Shown here piece by piece: positions 43,064 through 52,374 of a stretch of DNA of 64,000 nt. How positions within the stretch are numbered: position 1 is the first letter of the stretch; every line of letters starts with the position of its first letter. The translations under genes and the position numbers were made by a program. Source of the DNA: Paenibacillus timonensis (GTDB lineage Bacteria; Bacillota; Bacilli; Paenibacillales; Paenibacillaceae); NCBI RefSeq assembly GCF_009725205.1, contig NZ_WNZY01000002.1, positions 124,001 through 188,000 on the forward strand, written 5' to 3'. The notes beneath the pieces are model-generated. The model was not told the origin of the DNA. It saw nothing but the letters and a program-made list of their open reading frames with translations, and did no database searches.

Positions 43064-43938
43064 TGGTGGAGGACCGATCTGTCAGCGGCAGGATTTACGC
43101 TGCCCTCAATTTTACGCTGCTGGCCATCATTGCGTTGATTACGGTGTTGCCTTTCGTTCATGTCGTGGCCGGTTCGTTTACGACGAACGCCGAGCTCGCG
43201 GCCAATAAATTCGTGCTGATTCCTAAAGTGTGGAGCCTCGAAGCTTATCGATTTATTTTCTCGACCAATACGATCTTTAAGGCGATGGGCGTTTCGATTG
43301 GTGTGACGCTGATCGGCACGGTGTTCAGCATGTTGCTGACGGCGCTGATGGCTTACGGACTGGCGCGCAAGGATCTCGATGGCCGGAGAACGATCAACTT
43401 CTTGGTCGTCTTCACGATGTTGTTCAACGGCGGGCTGATTCCCACATTTCTGGTCGTCAAGGAACTGGGGATGATCGATACGTTCGCCTCCCTGATTATT
43501 CCGTCCTCGATCAGCGCGTTTAACATGATTATCCTCAAGAACTTCTTTCAGAACATTCCGGAGGGCTTGGAGGAGTCCGCCCGCATTGACGGCTGCAATG
43601 ATTTTGGTATCCTGTTCAAAATCGTCTTGCCGCTCTCGATGCCTGCAATCGCTACGATCTCGCTGTTTTATGCGGTAACGTACTGGAACACGTACATGTC
43701 GGCCATTTTGTATCTTAACGACAGCGCGAAATGGCCGATCCAAGTGTTGCTGCGGCAAATCGTCGTGCTGGCGAGCGGACTGGACCACAGTGCCGAGCTG
43801 GACGGGACTGTTCCGCCGCCGGACCAGACGATCAAGATGGCGGTAATTGTAGTTGCAACCCTGCCGATCTTGCTCGTGTATCCGTATCTGCAGAAGCATT
43901 TTGCCAAAGGGGCATTGTTGGGATCGATGAAGGGGTAA
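43063..43938 (+). CDS. Sugar ABC permease (YtcP-like)
   Basis: 291 aa, six helices, MalG-type partner permease. EAA loop LEESARIDGCNDFGILFKIV near residue 170; C terminus PYLQKHFAKGALLGSMKG is the typical YtcP ending. It forms the membrane channel with the LplB-like protein. Start overlaps the upstream stop by one base. Confidence 0.9.
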   Translation: MVEDRSVSGRIYAALNFTLLAIIALITVLPFVHVVAGSFTTNAELAANKFVLIPKVWSLEAYRFIFSTNTIFKAMGVSIGVTLIGTVFSMLLTALMAYGLARKDLDGRRTINFLVVFTMLFNGGLIPTFLVVKELGMIDTFASLIIPSSISAFNMIILKNFFQNIPEGLEESARIDGCNDFGILFKIVLPLSMPAIATISLFYAVTYWNTYMSAILYLNDSAKWPIQVLLRQIVVLASGLDHSAELDGTVPPPDQTIKMAVIVVATLPILLVYPYLQKHFAKGALLGSMKG

Positions 43939-43997
43939 ACGGGGCAAAGGGGATTCAATCGATGGGAATCCAATTCTGAGACGGAAGGAGCTTGGGA

Positions 43998-45125
43998 ATG
44001 ACGATGCATGGTCCGAACACACCGCTCGAATGGGCGAGGAAGGCTTGCGATTCGTTGATGGACACCTACGCCGACGCGGGAAGCTTGCCTCCTGCGCATC
44101 GTTGGCATTACCATCAAGGTGTCTTCCTGTGCGGCATGGAGCAGTTGTGGGAGGTCGCTCAGGAAGAGAAGTACATCAGGTACATTCAACAATATGTCGA
44201 TGATCTGGTGGATGAACGGGGCAACCTGTACTTCGCCCGCGATGAGCTGGATGCCGTGCAGGCCGGATTGCTCCTGTTCACGTTAGACGAACGAACCGGG
44301 GCAGCCAAATATCGGATTGCGGCCGACAAGCTGAGAAACCAGCTGCTGACGTTAAATCGCACGTCCGAGGGCGGTTATTGGCATAAGGATAAATATCCGT
44401 ATCAAATGTGGCTAGACGGGTTGTATATGGCGGGTGTATTTTCCCTGAAATATGCGAATGCATTCGGAGAAACGGGGCTCCGGGCGGAGGTGCTCCGACA
44501 GGAGAAGCTGATGCGGAAATACATGCGGGACGAAAAATCCGGCTTGCTGTACCATGCCTGGGACGAGAGCCGGCAGATGCCGTGGGCTGATCCGGAGACC
44601 GGCTGTTCTCCGGAATTTTGGAGCCGCTCCCTTGGCTGGTATGGCTTGGCCGTATCTCAATTTCTCGATTTGCTCCCGGCAGAGGAGCCTGGGAGAGAGG
44701 AGCTTGCGGGTGCGCTGTCCGGTTTCGTGGACGCGCTAATCCGTTATCAACACAAGGAGAGCGGGCTGTGGTATCAGGTCGTCGATAAAGGCGAACGGCC
44801 GGATAACTGGCTGGAAACATCGGGCTCTTGCCTGTTTGTTTATACTCTGGCTAAAGCAGTACAGCTGGGCATTGCCGGCGAGGAAGCAGGGCAAGCCGCA
44901 ATGCGGGGGTATGAAGGGCTGACACGAATCGTGGAATGGGATGAACTAGGCCGTCTGGTGGTGCCGGACATCTGTATTGGCACGTCTGCCGGCGACTATG
45001 ACCATTACGCCGCCCGCCCTAAGGTAAAAAACGATTTGCACGGCGTCGGCGCGTTCGTGATGGCCTGCACGCAAATGGAAACGTTAATCAGCCGAATGGA
45101 GAATCAAGCCGATGTGCATGTATAA
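43998..45125 (+). CDS. GH105 unsaturated rhamnogalacturonyl hydrolase
   Basis: 375 aa, an (alpha/alpha)6-barrel enzyme of the YteR/YesR type. It removes the unsaturated galacturonyl residue from rhamnogalacturonan-lyase products in the cytoplasm. MWLDGLYMAGVF contains the catalytic Asp (about residue 140), and FWSRSLGWYGLAV and NWLETSGSCLFVYTLAKAV are family landmarks. No signal peptide. AAGGAG is 7-8 nt before the ATG at 43998. It overlaps the GH28 gene by 14 nt. Strong evidence that the locus handles pectin fragments. Confidence 0.9.
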   Translation: MTMHGPNTPLEWARKACDSLMDTYADAGSLPPAHRWHYHQGVFLCGMEQLWEVAQEEKYIRYIQQYVDDLVDERGNLYFARDELDAVQAGLLLFTLDERTGAAKYRIAADKLRNQLLTLNRTSEGGYWHKDKYPYQMWLDGLYMAGVFSLKYANAFGETGLRAEVLRQEKLMRKYMRDEKSGLLYHAWDESRQMPWADPETGCSPEFWSRSLGWYGLAVSQFLDLLPAEEPGREELAGALSGFVDALIRYQHKESGLWYQVVDKGERPDNWLETSGSCLFVYTLAKAVQLGIAGEEAGQAAMRGYEGLTRIVEWDELGRLVVPDICIGTSAGDYDHYAARPKVKNDLHGVGAFVMACTQMETLISRMENQADVHV

Positions 45126-46485
45126 TATCGCCGATTATGGTGCGGTGAAGGACAGCGGAGCTCCGGCAACCGCGGCCATCGCCGCTGCAATCGCGGCCGC
45201 AAGCGAAGCCGGGGGCGGCACGGTGGTCGTGCCGGCCGGGACGTTCTTGACGGGGGCGATCATCCTGAAGAGCCATGTCGAGCTTAGGCTAAGTCCCGGG
45301 GCGGTGTTATCCTTCAGCACCAATCCGGACGATTATCCGATGGTGAAATCGAGGTGGGAAGGAGTTCAAAGAGAGGTTCATGCCTCCTGTATTTACGGGG
45401 AGGATCTCGAGAATGTATCCGTAACGGGGAGCGGCTGCCTGCAGGGGAACGGGCAGCCTTGGTGGGAGAAGCACCGAAACCGCCCAGAGGAGCTTCAGTA
45501 TCCGCGTCCCAAGCTGATTAGCTTCGACCGCTGCAGGAGGGTGACAATCAAGGACGTCTCGATGGTCGATTCCCCCAGTTGGACGGTAAATCCGATTCGT
45601 TGCCGCGATGTGACCATCGACAACGTATCGATTCTGAATCCGGCGGATTCGCCCAATACGGATGGGATTAATCCCGAATCCTGCTCGAACGTGCGAATCA
45701 GTAATTGCCATATCGATGTCGGAGACGATTGCATCGCCATTAAGGCAGGTACCGAGGAGACGGCGGAGCGGGTTTCCTGCGAGAACATTACGATTACGAA
45801 TTGCACGATGATCCATGGGCATGGCGGCGTTGTCATTGGGAGCGAGATGAGCGGGAATATCCGCAACGTGACGATTTCGAATTGCGTCTTCCAACAAACG
45901 GACCGTGGCATCCGGCTCAAGTCCCGACGCGGTCGCGGCGGTATCGTCGAAGACATCCGGATCAACAACATCATCATGGAAAACGTGATTTGTCCATTTA
46001 TCATGAATCTCTATTACTTCTGTGGACCACGCGGCAAGGAAAAATACGTGTGGGACAAAAATCCTTATCCGGTCACGGATGAGACGCCGCATTTTCGACG
46101 GATTCATTTCTCCGACATCACCGCTCGTGAGGTTCATGCCTCCGCCGGGTTTCTATACGGCTTAGCAGAGCGGTATATTTCGGAAGTTACCTTCGATCAC
46201 ATCGAAATCTCGATGGCGAAGGACGCGATTCCCGGCCGCCCCGCAATGATGGCCGGGATTGAGGATATGGCGCGGCGAGGATTCTACTTGGGGAACGTGC
46301 AGGACGTGAGGTTTAACCAGGTGGCGATCGAAAATCATGAAGGTCCCGCCTTTTATATCGAGAACGGGGAGGACATCGAATTGACGGCTTGCCGCTCGAA
46401 GGGGACCGCCAAGCCGGAGAAGCTGGTGGAACGAGTGACAATCCCGTCGAATGAAGCAAGCTTCCCCGGGGAGTTGCCAGAATAA
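45112..46485 (+). CDS. GH28 polygalacturonase-type glycoside hydrolase
   Basis: 457 aa, right-handed beta-helix. Family motifs: SPNTDGINPESC near residue 180, DVGDDCIAIKAG near 202, GHGGVVIG near 238 and RGIRLKSRRGRGG near 265. It hydrolyses alpha-1,4-galacturonosyl or rhamnogalacturonan linkages. No signal peptide, so it probably acts on imported oligosaccharides. ATG at 45112; ATG at 45118 is also possible. Confidence 0.9.
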   Translation: MCMYNIADYGAVKDSGAPATAAIAAAIAAASEAGGGTVVVPAGTFLTGAIILKSHVELRLSPGAVLSFSTNPDDYPMVKSRWEGVQREVHASCIYGEDLENVSVTGSGCLQGNGQPWWEKHRNRPEELQYPRPKLISFDRCRRVTIKDVSMVDSPSWTVNPIRCRDVTIDNVSILNPADSPNTDGINPESCSNVRISNCHIDVGDDCIAIKAGTEETAERVSCENITITNCTMIHGHGGVVIGSEMSGNIRNVTISNCVFQQTDRGIRLKSRRGRGGIVEDIRINNIIMENVICPFIMNLYYFCGPRGKEKYVWDKNPYPVTDETPHFRRIHFSDITAREVHASAGFLYGLAERYISEVTFDHIEISMAKDAIPGRPAMMAGIEDMARRGFYLGNVQDVRFNQVAIENHEGPAFYIENGEDIELTACRSKGTAKPEKLVERVTIPSNEASFPGELPE

Positions 46486-46554
46486 CCGAAACAATGGAGA
46501 GGTGCACGTTTTTCGGGTCGTGGTCACAAATATCGGGACGGCGATTGCTCGAGG

Positions 46555-46582
46555 GAATCGGATGCTATAATGGTTCCGATTC
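46555..46582 (+). promoter_or_regulatory. Dyad around the -10 box of the GH5 gene
   Basis: GAATCGGA (46555-46562) and TCCGATTC (46575-46582) are perfect inverted arms around a 12-nt centre that contains TATAAT (46565-46570). A likely operator; regulator unknown. Confidence 0.5.
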
Positions 46583-46628
46583 ATTGATCTAATCGAGATT
46601 ACCGATAAGCAGCGGGAGGAGACTAACG

Positions 46629-48245
46629 ATGCACGAAAAAACGGATCGCTCGCGGGTGAAAGGCTTTCTCCGCGCAGAGGGAACAAGGATCGTGAACGGC
46701 GAGGGAGAGGAGATCCTGCTCACAGGCTGGGGGCTGGGAAATTGGCTGCTATGCGAAGGGTACATGTGGTTGTCCCATAACCCCCGGTTTGACCGCCCAC
46801 GGCGAATCGAAGCAGTCATTCGGGAAGTTGCCGGCAGTTCCTATGCCGAACAGTTCTGGAAGCGTTTCCGAGAAAACTATGTGACTCGCGAGGATATTCG
46901 GCTGATGGCGGAGCAGGGCTACAATTCGGTTCGCATTCCTTTCGGATGGCGGATTCTGATGGAGGACGAGCCGGGGATTCGTTGGAAAGAGGACGGTTTT
47001 GCACTGATCGACCGTTGCCTGGATTGGTGCGAGGAATTTGGACTTTATGCCTTCTTGGACTTACACGGTGCGCCCGGCGGGCAGACCGGAGCCAACATCG
47101 ACGACTCGGTTGATGATTTCCCTCGCTTATTCACCGATGAAGACAGTTGGAACAAAGGGATCGAGCTGTGGAAGGAGCTCGCCCGACGGTACTGCGATCG
47201 CTGGATCGTAGGTGGTTATGACCTGCTGAACGAGCCGGTACGACCAGGGTTGATGGAGGGAAAACACGAGGATTACCTCGTTCGACGGTTGGCGGCCTTT
47301 TATGAGGAAGCGATCGCCGCCATTCGGGAAATCGATAACCGGCATCTGCTATCGGTGGAGGGGCATCATTGGGCGACGAATACGGCCATATTTTATAAAC
47401 GTTATGACCCCAACATGGTTATTCATTTCCATCGGTATGCCTGCAAGCCCGGCAAAGAGGCGTACGAGGAGTTCCTGGCGCTTTCCGAGGCGCTGGATCT
47501 GCCCTTATGGCTGGGCGAGACTGGGGAGAACGACCTGGAGTGGTTTGCTGCGATGTATCCGCTCGCTTTGTCGCTGGGAATCGGCTACAATTTATGGCCA
47601 TGGAAGAAGATGGAGCGCGCGACCTCGCCTTATACCGTGAACAAGCCCGAGAGCTGGGACGAGTTTCTTGCTTATACAGAAGTGGGAGCACGGCCAAGTT
47701 ATGAACGCGTGCAGCAAATTCTTGATGCCTATCTGGAGAATATCAAGGTAGAGAATTGCACCCTGCGGCCGGAGGTGACGGCGGCGGTGTTCCGTACTCC
47801 GGGCTGCCGGGTTCGCGGCACGGATTACGATGAACTGCCGGGGAGAGGTGTCTCCTACAGCGGAACCCGTACGGAAGGGAACATCTATAAGTACCGGGCC
47901 CAAACGGGGATGAAAATCGTCCCGATTGTAGACGAGCCCCAAACGAAGAAGTTTGGGTTCGACAGCGGCTGGCAGAACCTCGCTTTGGAGTTAACAGACG
48001 GCGAGTTTGCAGCCTACTCCTTTCGCGGCATCGATGCAGGTCATACGGCGACGCTGGAGCTAATTTGCAAGGAGGCTGCGCTCGTAACCGTCATGCAGGA
48101 TGGGGTGGAGAAAGCATGCATAACGCTCTCCCCGGGCAGTGATCTGCGCCGCGTTAGCGCCGAGTTGACTTCGGCTGCCGCCTCCACGCTGGTTGTGAGC
48201 GTGCAAGGTGGACGTATCGACTTGCATTCCATCGCGGTGGACTAA
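46629..48245 (+). CDS. GH5-family glycoside hydrolase
   Basis: 538 aa. TIM barrel with NSVRIPFGWR, DLHGAPGGQTG, acid/base Glu in DLLNEPV near residue 203 and nucleophile Glu in LGETGEND near 298, the GH5 (endo/exo-beta-glucanase) arrangement. Residues about 400-538 form a beta-rich, carbohydrate-binding-like domain. No signal peptide, pointing to intracellular breakdown of imported oligosaccharides. GGAGGAG precedes the ATG. It has its own promoter with a dyad. Confidence 0.87.
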   Translation: MHEKTDRSRVKGFLRAEGTRIVNGEGEEILLTGWGLGNWLLCEGYMWLSHNPRFDRPRRIEAVIREVAGSSYAEQFWKRFRENYVTREDIRLMAEQGYNSVRIPFGWRILMEDEPGIRWKEDGFALIDRCLDWCEEFGLYAFLDLHGAPGGQTGANIDDSVDDFPRLFTDEDSWNKGIELWKELARRYCDRWIVGGYDLLNEPVRPGLMEGKHEDYLVRRLAAFYEEAIAAIREIDNRHLLSVEGHHWATNTAIFYKRYDPNMVIHFHRYACKPGKEAYEEFLALSEALDLPLWLGETGENDLEWFAAMYPLALSLGIGYNLWPWKKMERATSPYTVNKPESWDEFLAYTEVGARPSYERVQQILDAYLENIKVENCTLRPEVTAAVFRTPGCRVRGTDYDELPGRGVSYSGTRTEGNIYKYRAQTGMKIVPIVDEPQTKKFGFDSGWQNLALELTDGEFAAYSFRGIDAGHTATLELICKEAALVTVMQDGVEKACITLSPGSDLRRVSAELTSAAASTLVVSVQGGRIDLHSIAVD

Positions 48246-48251
48246 AAAGGG

Positions 48252-48298
48252 TTGACTCTTTTCGCGGCGCATGATATTTTATATCTTGTCGCCGCGAA
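48252..48298 (+). promoter_or_regulatory. Second tRNA-Leu promoter inside an inverted repeat
   Basis: TTGACT (48252-48257), 17 nt, TATTTT (48275-48280). The -10 lies in the 20-nt centre of TTCGCGGCG (48261-48269) / CGCCGCGAA (48290-48298). The centre resembles that of the first tRNA-Leu promoter (CATG, then TATCTTGT). Confidence 0.6.
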
Positions 48299-48334
48299 AA
48301 ACGGGTTATGGATTTCGCGGATTTTAGACACCAA

Positions 48335-48422
<88 letters not shown>

Positions 48423-48437
48423 CCTTAAGAATGAACT

Positions 48438-48477
48438 AGCTCTTGAACCTGTCCTTGTGACGGTTCAGGAGCTTTTT
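48438..48477 (+). terminator. Second tRNA-Leu terminator
   Basis: AGCTCTTGAACC / GGTTCAGGAGCT with an internal T-G pair, then TTTTT. Confidence 0.7.
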
Positions 48478-48553
48478 GTTTGATTGGGGTGGTTTGCAAA
48501 GCGTTGCTTCTAACCATGTTTACACCGTTTGCCAGCATTAGGTTGGCTCAGCT

Positions 48554-49403
48554 ATGCCGAAGACCGTGGAATCGAAATCTGCGCAGTTCAAAGAATGTTG
48601 TTGCAAAAAGGAATGACGGTTGGTCGGAACCGGCAGTCGTCTGGACGATCGCTGCAGGCGTTATTTCCTTATTGCTGTTCGTGTGGAGGCAGTTATTGTT
48701 AAAGGAACCTGTTATGGATTTACGTGCTTTCCGGTATCCGACATTTACGCTTATCGTTGCGCTTATGCTTGTGCTAATGATGACATTTTTCTCCTCGGCG
48801 ATCATGCTTCCAATATTTATGCAAGGTGTACTCATGGTAACGGCATTTAAATCAGGCTTGATTCTGCTTCCTGGAGGGTTTGTGAATGGGGTCATGGCTC
48901 CGATTTCAGGCAAGCTGTTTGATAAGTTTGGACCTCGCATTACGATCATCCCAGGCCTGGCCCTTGTTGCCATCTCATTATGGCAATTTACCCGATTCGA
49001 TGAAACGACGAGCACGGGGTTCCTCGTCGCCGTTCACGTCGCACTGATGATTGGTTCCGCGCTTGTCATGATGCCCGCACAGACGGCGGGGCTCAACCAA
49101 CTGCCAAACCATCTGCACCCGCACGGGACAGCGATCTTGAATACGCTGCAGCAGGTGTCCGGCGCAATCGGCACTGCTTTGTACATCAGTATTATGTCGG
49201 GCGGACAGAAGCATTATTTGAGCGGGGTGAGCGATCCGCAGGCTCCGGCGGAAATTGCCAACGGGCTCGCAGCGGGCATCAACAATGCGTTTGTTTTCGG
49301 CGGCGTCATCGCCCTTGTTGCGTTTGTACTTGGTCTCTTTCTCCGTAAAGGGAAGTCGCCGGGACTAGAACAGGAAGCAGAAATAGGGGAGTCCATAAAC
49401 TAA
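48554..49403 (+). pseudogene. DHA2-type MFS transporter, internally deleted
   Basis: From about 48605 the frame encodes only the C-terminal half of an EmrB/QacA-type 14-helix drug exporter (NDGWSEPAVVWTIAAGVISL ... LLPGGFVNGVMAPISGKLFD ... NTLQQVSGAIGTALYISIMS). The first six or seven helices, about 200 residues, are missing. In another frame 48554 reads MPKTVESKSAQFK, which resembles the hydrophilic start of such transporters, suggesting an internal deletion joined near 48595. The start is therefore inferred. Non-functional as a full transporter. Confidence 0.65.
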
Positions 49404-49425
49404 AAGGAAAGAGCGAGGGAGGATC

Positions 49426-49934
49426 ATGAACGATTTTTACAATGCATCCGTCTGGGAAAAAGCATGGAAAGACGATTCCGATACCATCGTAAACATGATG
49501 AGAAGAGCCGGGATCGATCCTGCTAGATCCTTTGACCATAAGGCCAAGACTTTCAACGAACAATCATGCCGATAATTCCTGCAGAGCATAGCCTTGTGAA
49601 CGAAGTTTGGCCTCTCCTCACGGGTCAGCCTTTTCATACGAAACCTACGGAAATGGGATACTTGCTGCATTTGTTGTATCTTAAAGGTTATGCTTATGAA
49701 TCGCTAATCACATGGGAAAAGAAAACAAAGGAGGTCACCAGAGAAACGGCTATGCAGGAAACGATGTCTTGGCTTGGCCATCACCGTCTGCCAGTAGATG
49801 AGCAGAATCGGAATATCATTGCTGACTATTTGGATCAAGCATATCCGTCCGGCAAAGTAGTCATTCAGGAGGGCGGACGTTTTGGCAAAGTACTGATTCG
49901 ATTACAGAATCAGAACATGAATATCTCCCAATAA
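49426..49934 (+). pseudogene. SAM-dependent methyltransferase remnant, internally deleted
   Basis: 49426-49575 encodes a 49-aa start (MNDFYNASVWEKAWK ... SFDHKAKTFNEQS) with GGAGG upstream, then a stop. From 49566, in another frame, comes a C-terminal part (PAEHSLVNEVWPLLTGQPFH ... VLIRLQNQNMNISQ). The two pieces look like the ends of one class I methyltransferase with the SAM-binding core removed and the frame shifted at about 49565. Family naming rests on recalled homologues; the broken structure is seen directly. Confidence 0.6.
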
Positions 49935-50012
49935 CTGCTCGCTATATTAGTTAGTATGCTCGGAAATAGCGGTGTAGCGCGCATCCGTTAGCTCAATACG
50001 TGTACTTGTTCG

Positions 50013-50183
50013 CTCTTTGCACGATTATCCCGTTGGATCAGATGCTAGAAAGTGAATCATGGCGCATGATTAAAGGTCCTTTCAATGATCTCCATCTCGA
50101 TCTCCACCCAGCTCAAGCCCAACTCTTCCCCAACCCTCAACTCTACTCTGCTTCCTGAGTGAAGGGGATAATCGTGTAAAGAA
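50013..50183. mobile_element. MITE-like element with 29-bp inverted ends
   Basis: Arms at 50013-50041 and 50155-50183 are inverted copies (about 23/29) and belong to the same family as the arms around the transposase-like gene (9072-9100, 10439-10467). The shared core is ATTATCCC/GGGATAAT with CTTTGCAC. The interior is pyrimidine-rich and codes for nothing. The remaining gap (49935-50257) holds nothing else I recognise. Mobility is inferred from repetition, not shown. Confidence 0.5.
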
Positions 50184-50257
50184 GCGAGCAAGAGGAGGGA
50201 AACCCTGCGTTGCGTTATAATGGAACAATGAGAAGAAAGCAACGGAGGTGAGGCAGG

Positions 50258-51001
50258 ATGTTTCGAGTAGCGGTTTGCGATGATGATGAGCAGCAACGAG
50301 ACCAACTGAGGCAGATATTGCTGGCTTTATCGTTTAAAGCCAATATCGAATTTGAAATCGAATTGTTCCCCTCCGGCGAACAGTTAGTGTCCCATTATGA
50401 ACAGGAGAAATCGCCGTTCCATATTCTCATATTGGATGTGGAGATGAGCGGGATAAACGGGATTTCCGTAGCCCGGAGAATCAGGGAGCTTCAGCATCTG
50501 GATGAGCAAATCATCTTTGTGACGAGTTATCCTGAATATATGGTGGAGAGCTTTGATGTGTTTATTTTTCAATACTTGATCAAGCCTGTCGCGCCGTCGG
50601 TACTGGAGGAGAAGGTCATTCGGTTGTGCCGTTATTTTCAGGCGCAGGAGAAGAAGTTCTTGATCGTTCAATCCGGCTATGAAGAAGTGGTGCTCAAGCA
50701 TGATGAAATTATCGCGATTGAATCCGCCAAGAGCCTAACAGTGAAGAACAAATTGAAGTTCATAACCGTATCTCAAGTTGTTGAAAGTAAAGGGCTGATC
50801 TCGAAATATGCGGAGTCTCTGAAAGACAGTCAGTTCTTGCAGATTCATCGCTCAATCATCATTAATATGAACCATGTGAACAAATTTGCTGGGAGTGTCG
50901 TGCTGATGTCAAACGGGTTGGAAATGCCGATCGGACGATCGAAAATCAAAGAAGTGAAAGATTTCTATACGAAATTCAAGGTAATGAAGGACAACTTATG
51001 A
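50258..51001 (+). CDS. LytTR response regulator (AgrA/VirR-like)
   Basis: 247 aa. N-terminal receiver with acidic pair CDDDE, phospho-acceptor Asp in LILDVEMSGING near residue 60, and lysine in YLIKPV near 107. The C-terminal LytTR DNA-binding domain spans about residues 140-240 (FLQIHRSIIINMNHVNKF). The 4-nt ATGA overlap with the kinase gene shows a coupled pair. A good ribosome site (GGAGGTG) sits before the ATG. Targets are unknown; the serine hydrolase gene downstream is a candidate. Confidence 0.9.
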   Translation: MFRVAVCDDDEQQRDQLRQILLALSFKANIEFEIELFPSGEQLVSHYEQEKSPFHILILDVEMSGINGISVARRIRELQHLDEQIIFVTSYPEYMVESFDVFIFQYLIKPVAPSVLEEKVIRLCRYFQAQEKKFLIVQSGYEEVVLKHDEIIAIESAKSLTVKNKLKFITVSQVVESKGLISKYAESLKDSQFLQIHRSIIINMNHVNKFAGSVVLMSNGLEMPIGRSKIKEVKDFYTKFKVMKDNL

Positions 51002-52278
51002 TTCCATTTCATCTTCCGATTCTGATCAGCATCGTATTCGTGTTAGGTTACCAGCTTCTCCTATATTTTGACTCGGTGTTTGGGCGGTCGGCTCGTAAAC
51101 CGCATCGGATCGTGCATTTTATCGTATTCGTATTGGTGAGCACGGTCTATTTGACTGTCGACATGGGGTGGGGCGCCGCCTCCGGTGTAGCCTTATTGCT
51201 GATTTACAGTTTAGCGGACTCCTACCAGGTTGAACTCAAAAACAAGTTGATGTATACGATCTTGTACGCGGTGTTGATGTCCATCGTCAATTCGCTCTCT
51301 TTGTTTGTTTTCTACACCCTCAATTCGGACGAATTTCGGAATTTTGAACCTTCGAGCTTTTCGGCGTCCGCCAAAACTCTGTTGCTCTCCTGCACGTTTA
51401 TGTTTGTTGTAGTTCAGCTGATCCGACTCATGGCCAAACGTCGAACGTATCCGTTAAAGCCTTCATACTACCTTCTATTTCTGTTCGTCCCCGTGTTCAG
51501 CATTTATCAGGTAAATAGGTTGGCTGCGTTTAGCGAAAAAAACCTGCATTTCTTTATTTGGGTCATCGGACTGTTGTTACTCAATGTGTTGGTGATCTAT
51601 ATGTTCGACACGATGATGGAGAAGTTTCAATTCCAACAGGAGAATTTTCAATTGCAGCGACAGATGGACTACCAAGACGCGAACTATGAAAAAACGGTGC
51701 ATAGCTTCAAATCCATCAAACGCATCATCCACGATACGAACCAGCAATTTTTGTATGTTGAGGAGTGCATCAAGCGGGGGGACCCGGCTGCGGCATTAGA
51801 ACATATAAGAGTCACGCTAAATAAAGTCGAAGACGCTTATCATCGAGTGAATACGGGCCATCTTGTAATCGATGCCCTTGTCACAAACGCACTGAATATC
51901 GGCGAGGCGAATGGGATTCGAATCGACACACAGCTGAGTCTCTACTCGCAGGATCTGAACATCGATCGTTACGACCTTTGCGTCGTGCTCGGCAATATGC
52001 TGGATAACGCTTTGGAAGCTTCCAAGAAAGTCAAGATCGCAGAAGATCGCTATATCCTGATTCGCATCCGCTCGGACGAGTCTGCTCTGTCCATTCAGAT
52101 TAAGAACCAAACCGAGCATGAGGTGATTCGTTTACAAAGCCAGAAGCCAAACCGGGAGTTTCACGGGATCGGCCTCACCAATATCTCCAGAATATGCGAG
52201 AAATACGGAGGCAACATGACCATCGAGACGGGCAGTAAGTCCTTTAATAATATGGTGGTCCTGCCGTTCGGGGATTGA
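50998..52278 (+). CDS. AgrC-like GHKL sensor histidine kinase
   Basis: 426 aa. Six or so membrane helices to about residue 205, a short coil, the phospho-acceptor His in RIIHDTNQQF near 243, and a GHKL ATPase with the N box LGNMLDNALEAS near 335 and G box HGIGLTNI near 390. It is the AgrC/peptide-sensing class, but no AgrB-type protease or AgrD-like propeptide gene is seen nearby. The signal is therefore unknown. Confidence 0.88.
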   Translation: MIPFHLPILISIVFVLGYQLLLYFDSVFGRSARKPHRIVHFIVFVLVSTVYLTVDMGWGAASGVALLLIYSLADSYQVELKNKLMYTILYAVLMSIVNSLSLFVFYTLNSDEFRNFEPSSFSASAKTLLLSCTFMFVVVQLIRLMAKRRTYPLKPSYYLLFLFVPVFSIYQVNRLAAFSEKNLHFFIWVIGLLLLNVLVIYMFDTMMEKFQFQQENFQLQRQMDYQDANYEKTVHSFKSIKRIIHDTNQQFLYVEECIKRGDPAAALEHIRVTLNKVEDAYHRVNTGHLVIDALVTNALNIGEANGIRIDTQLSLYSQDLNIDRYDLCVVLGNMLDNALEASKKVKIAEDRYILIRIRSDESALSIQIKNQTEHEVIRLQSQKPNREFHGIGLTNISRICEKYGGNMTIETGSKSFNNMVVLPFGD

Positions 52279-52374
52279 TATTTGCGTTTCAGAACGAGTG
52301 GCCTTCATCCGCTTCTTCCTTCATGTACGATAAAACCTGTATCCAATAGATAAAGGTACAGGGAGGAATCGGAA

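Noticed and set aside
48480..48600. An N-terminal extension of the MFS frame starting at 48480
   Set aside because: The first 40 or so residues are basic and unlike any transporter helix; the frame is open by chance upstream of the deletion joint.
50258..52278. A complete agr quorum-sensing system
   Set aside because: Only the AgrA/AgrC-like halves are present; no AgrB- or AgrD-like sequence was found within several kilobases.
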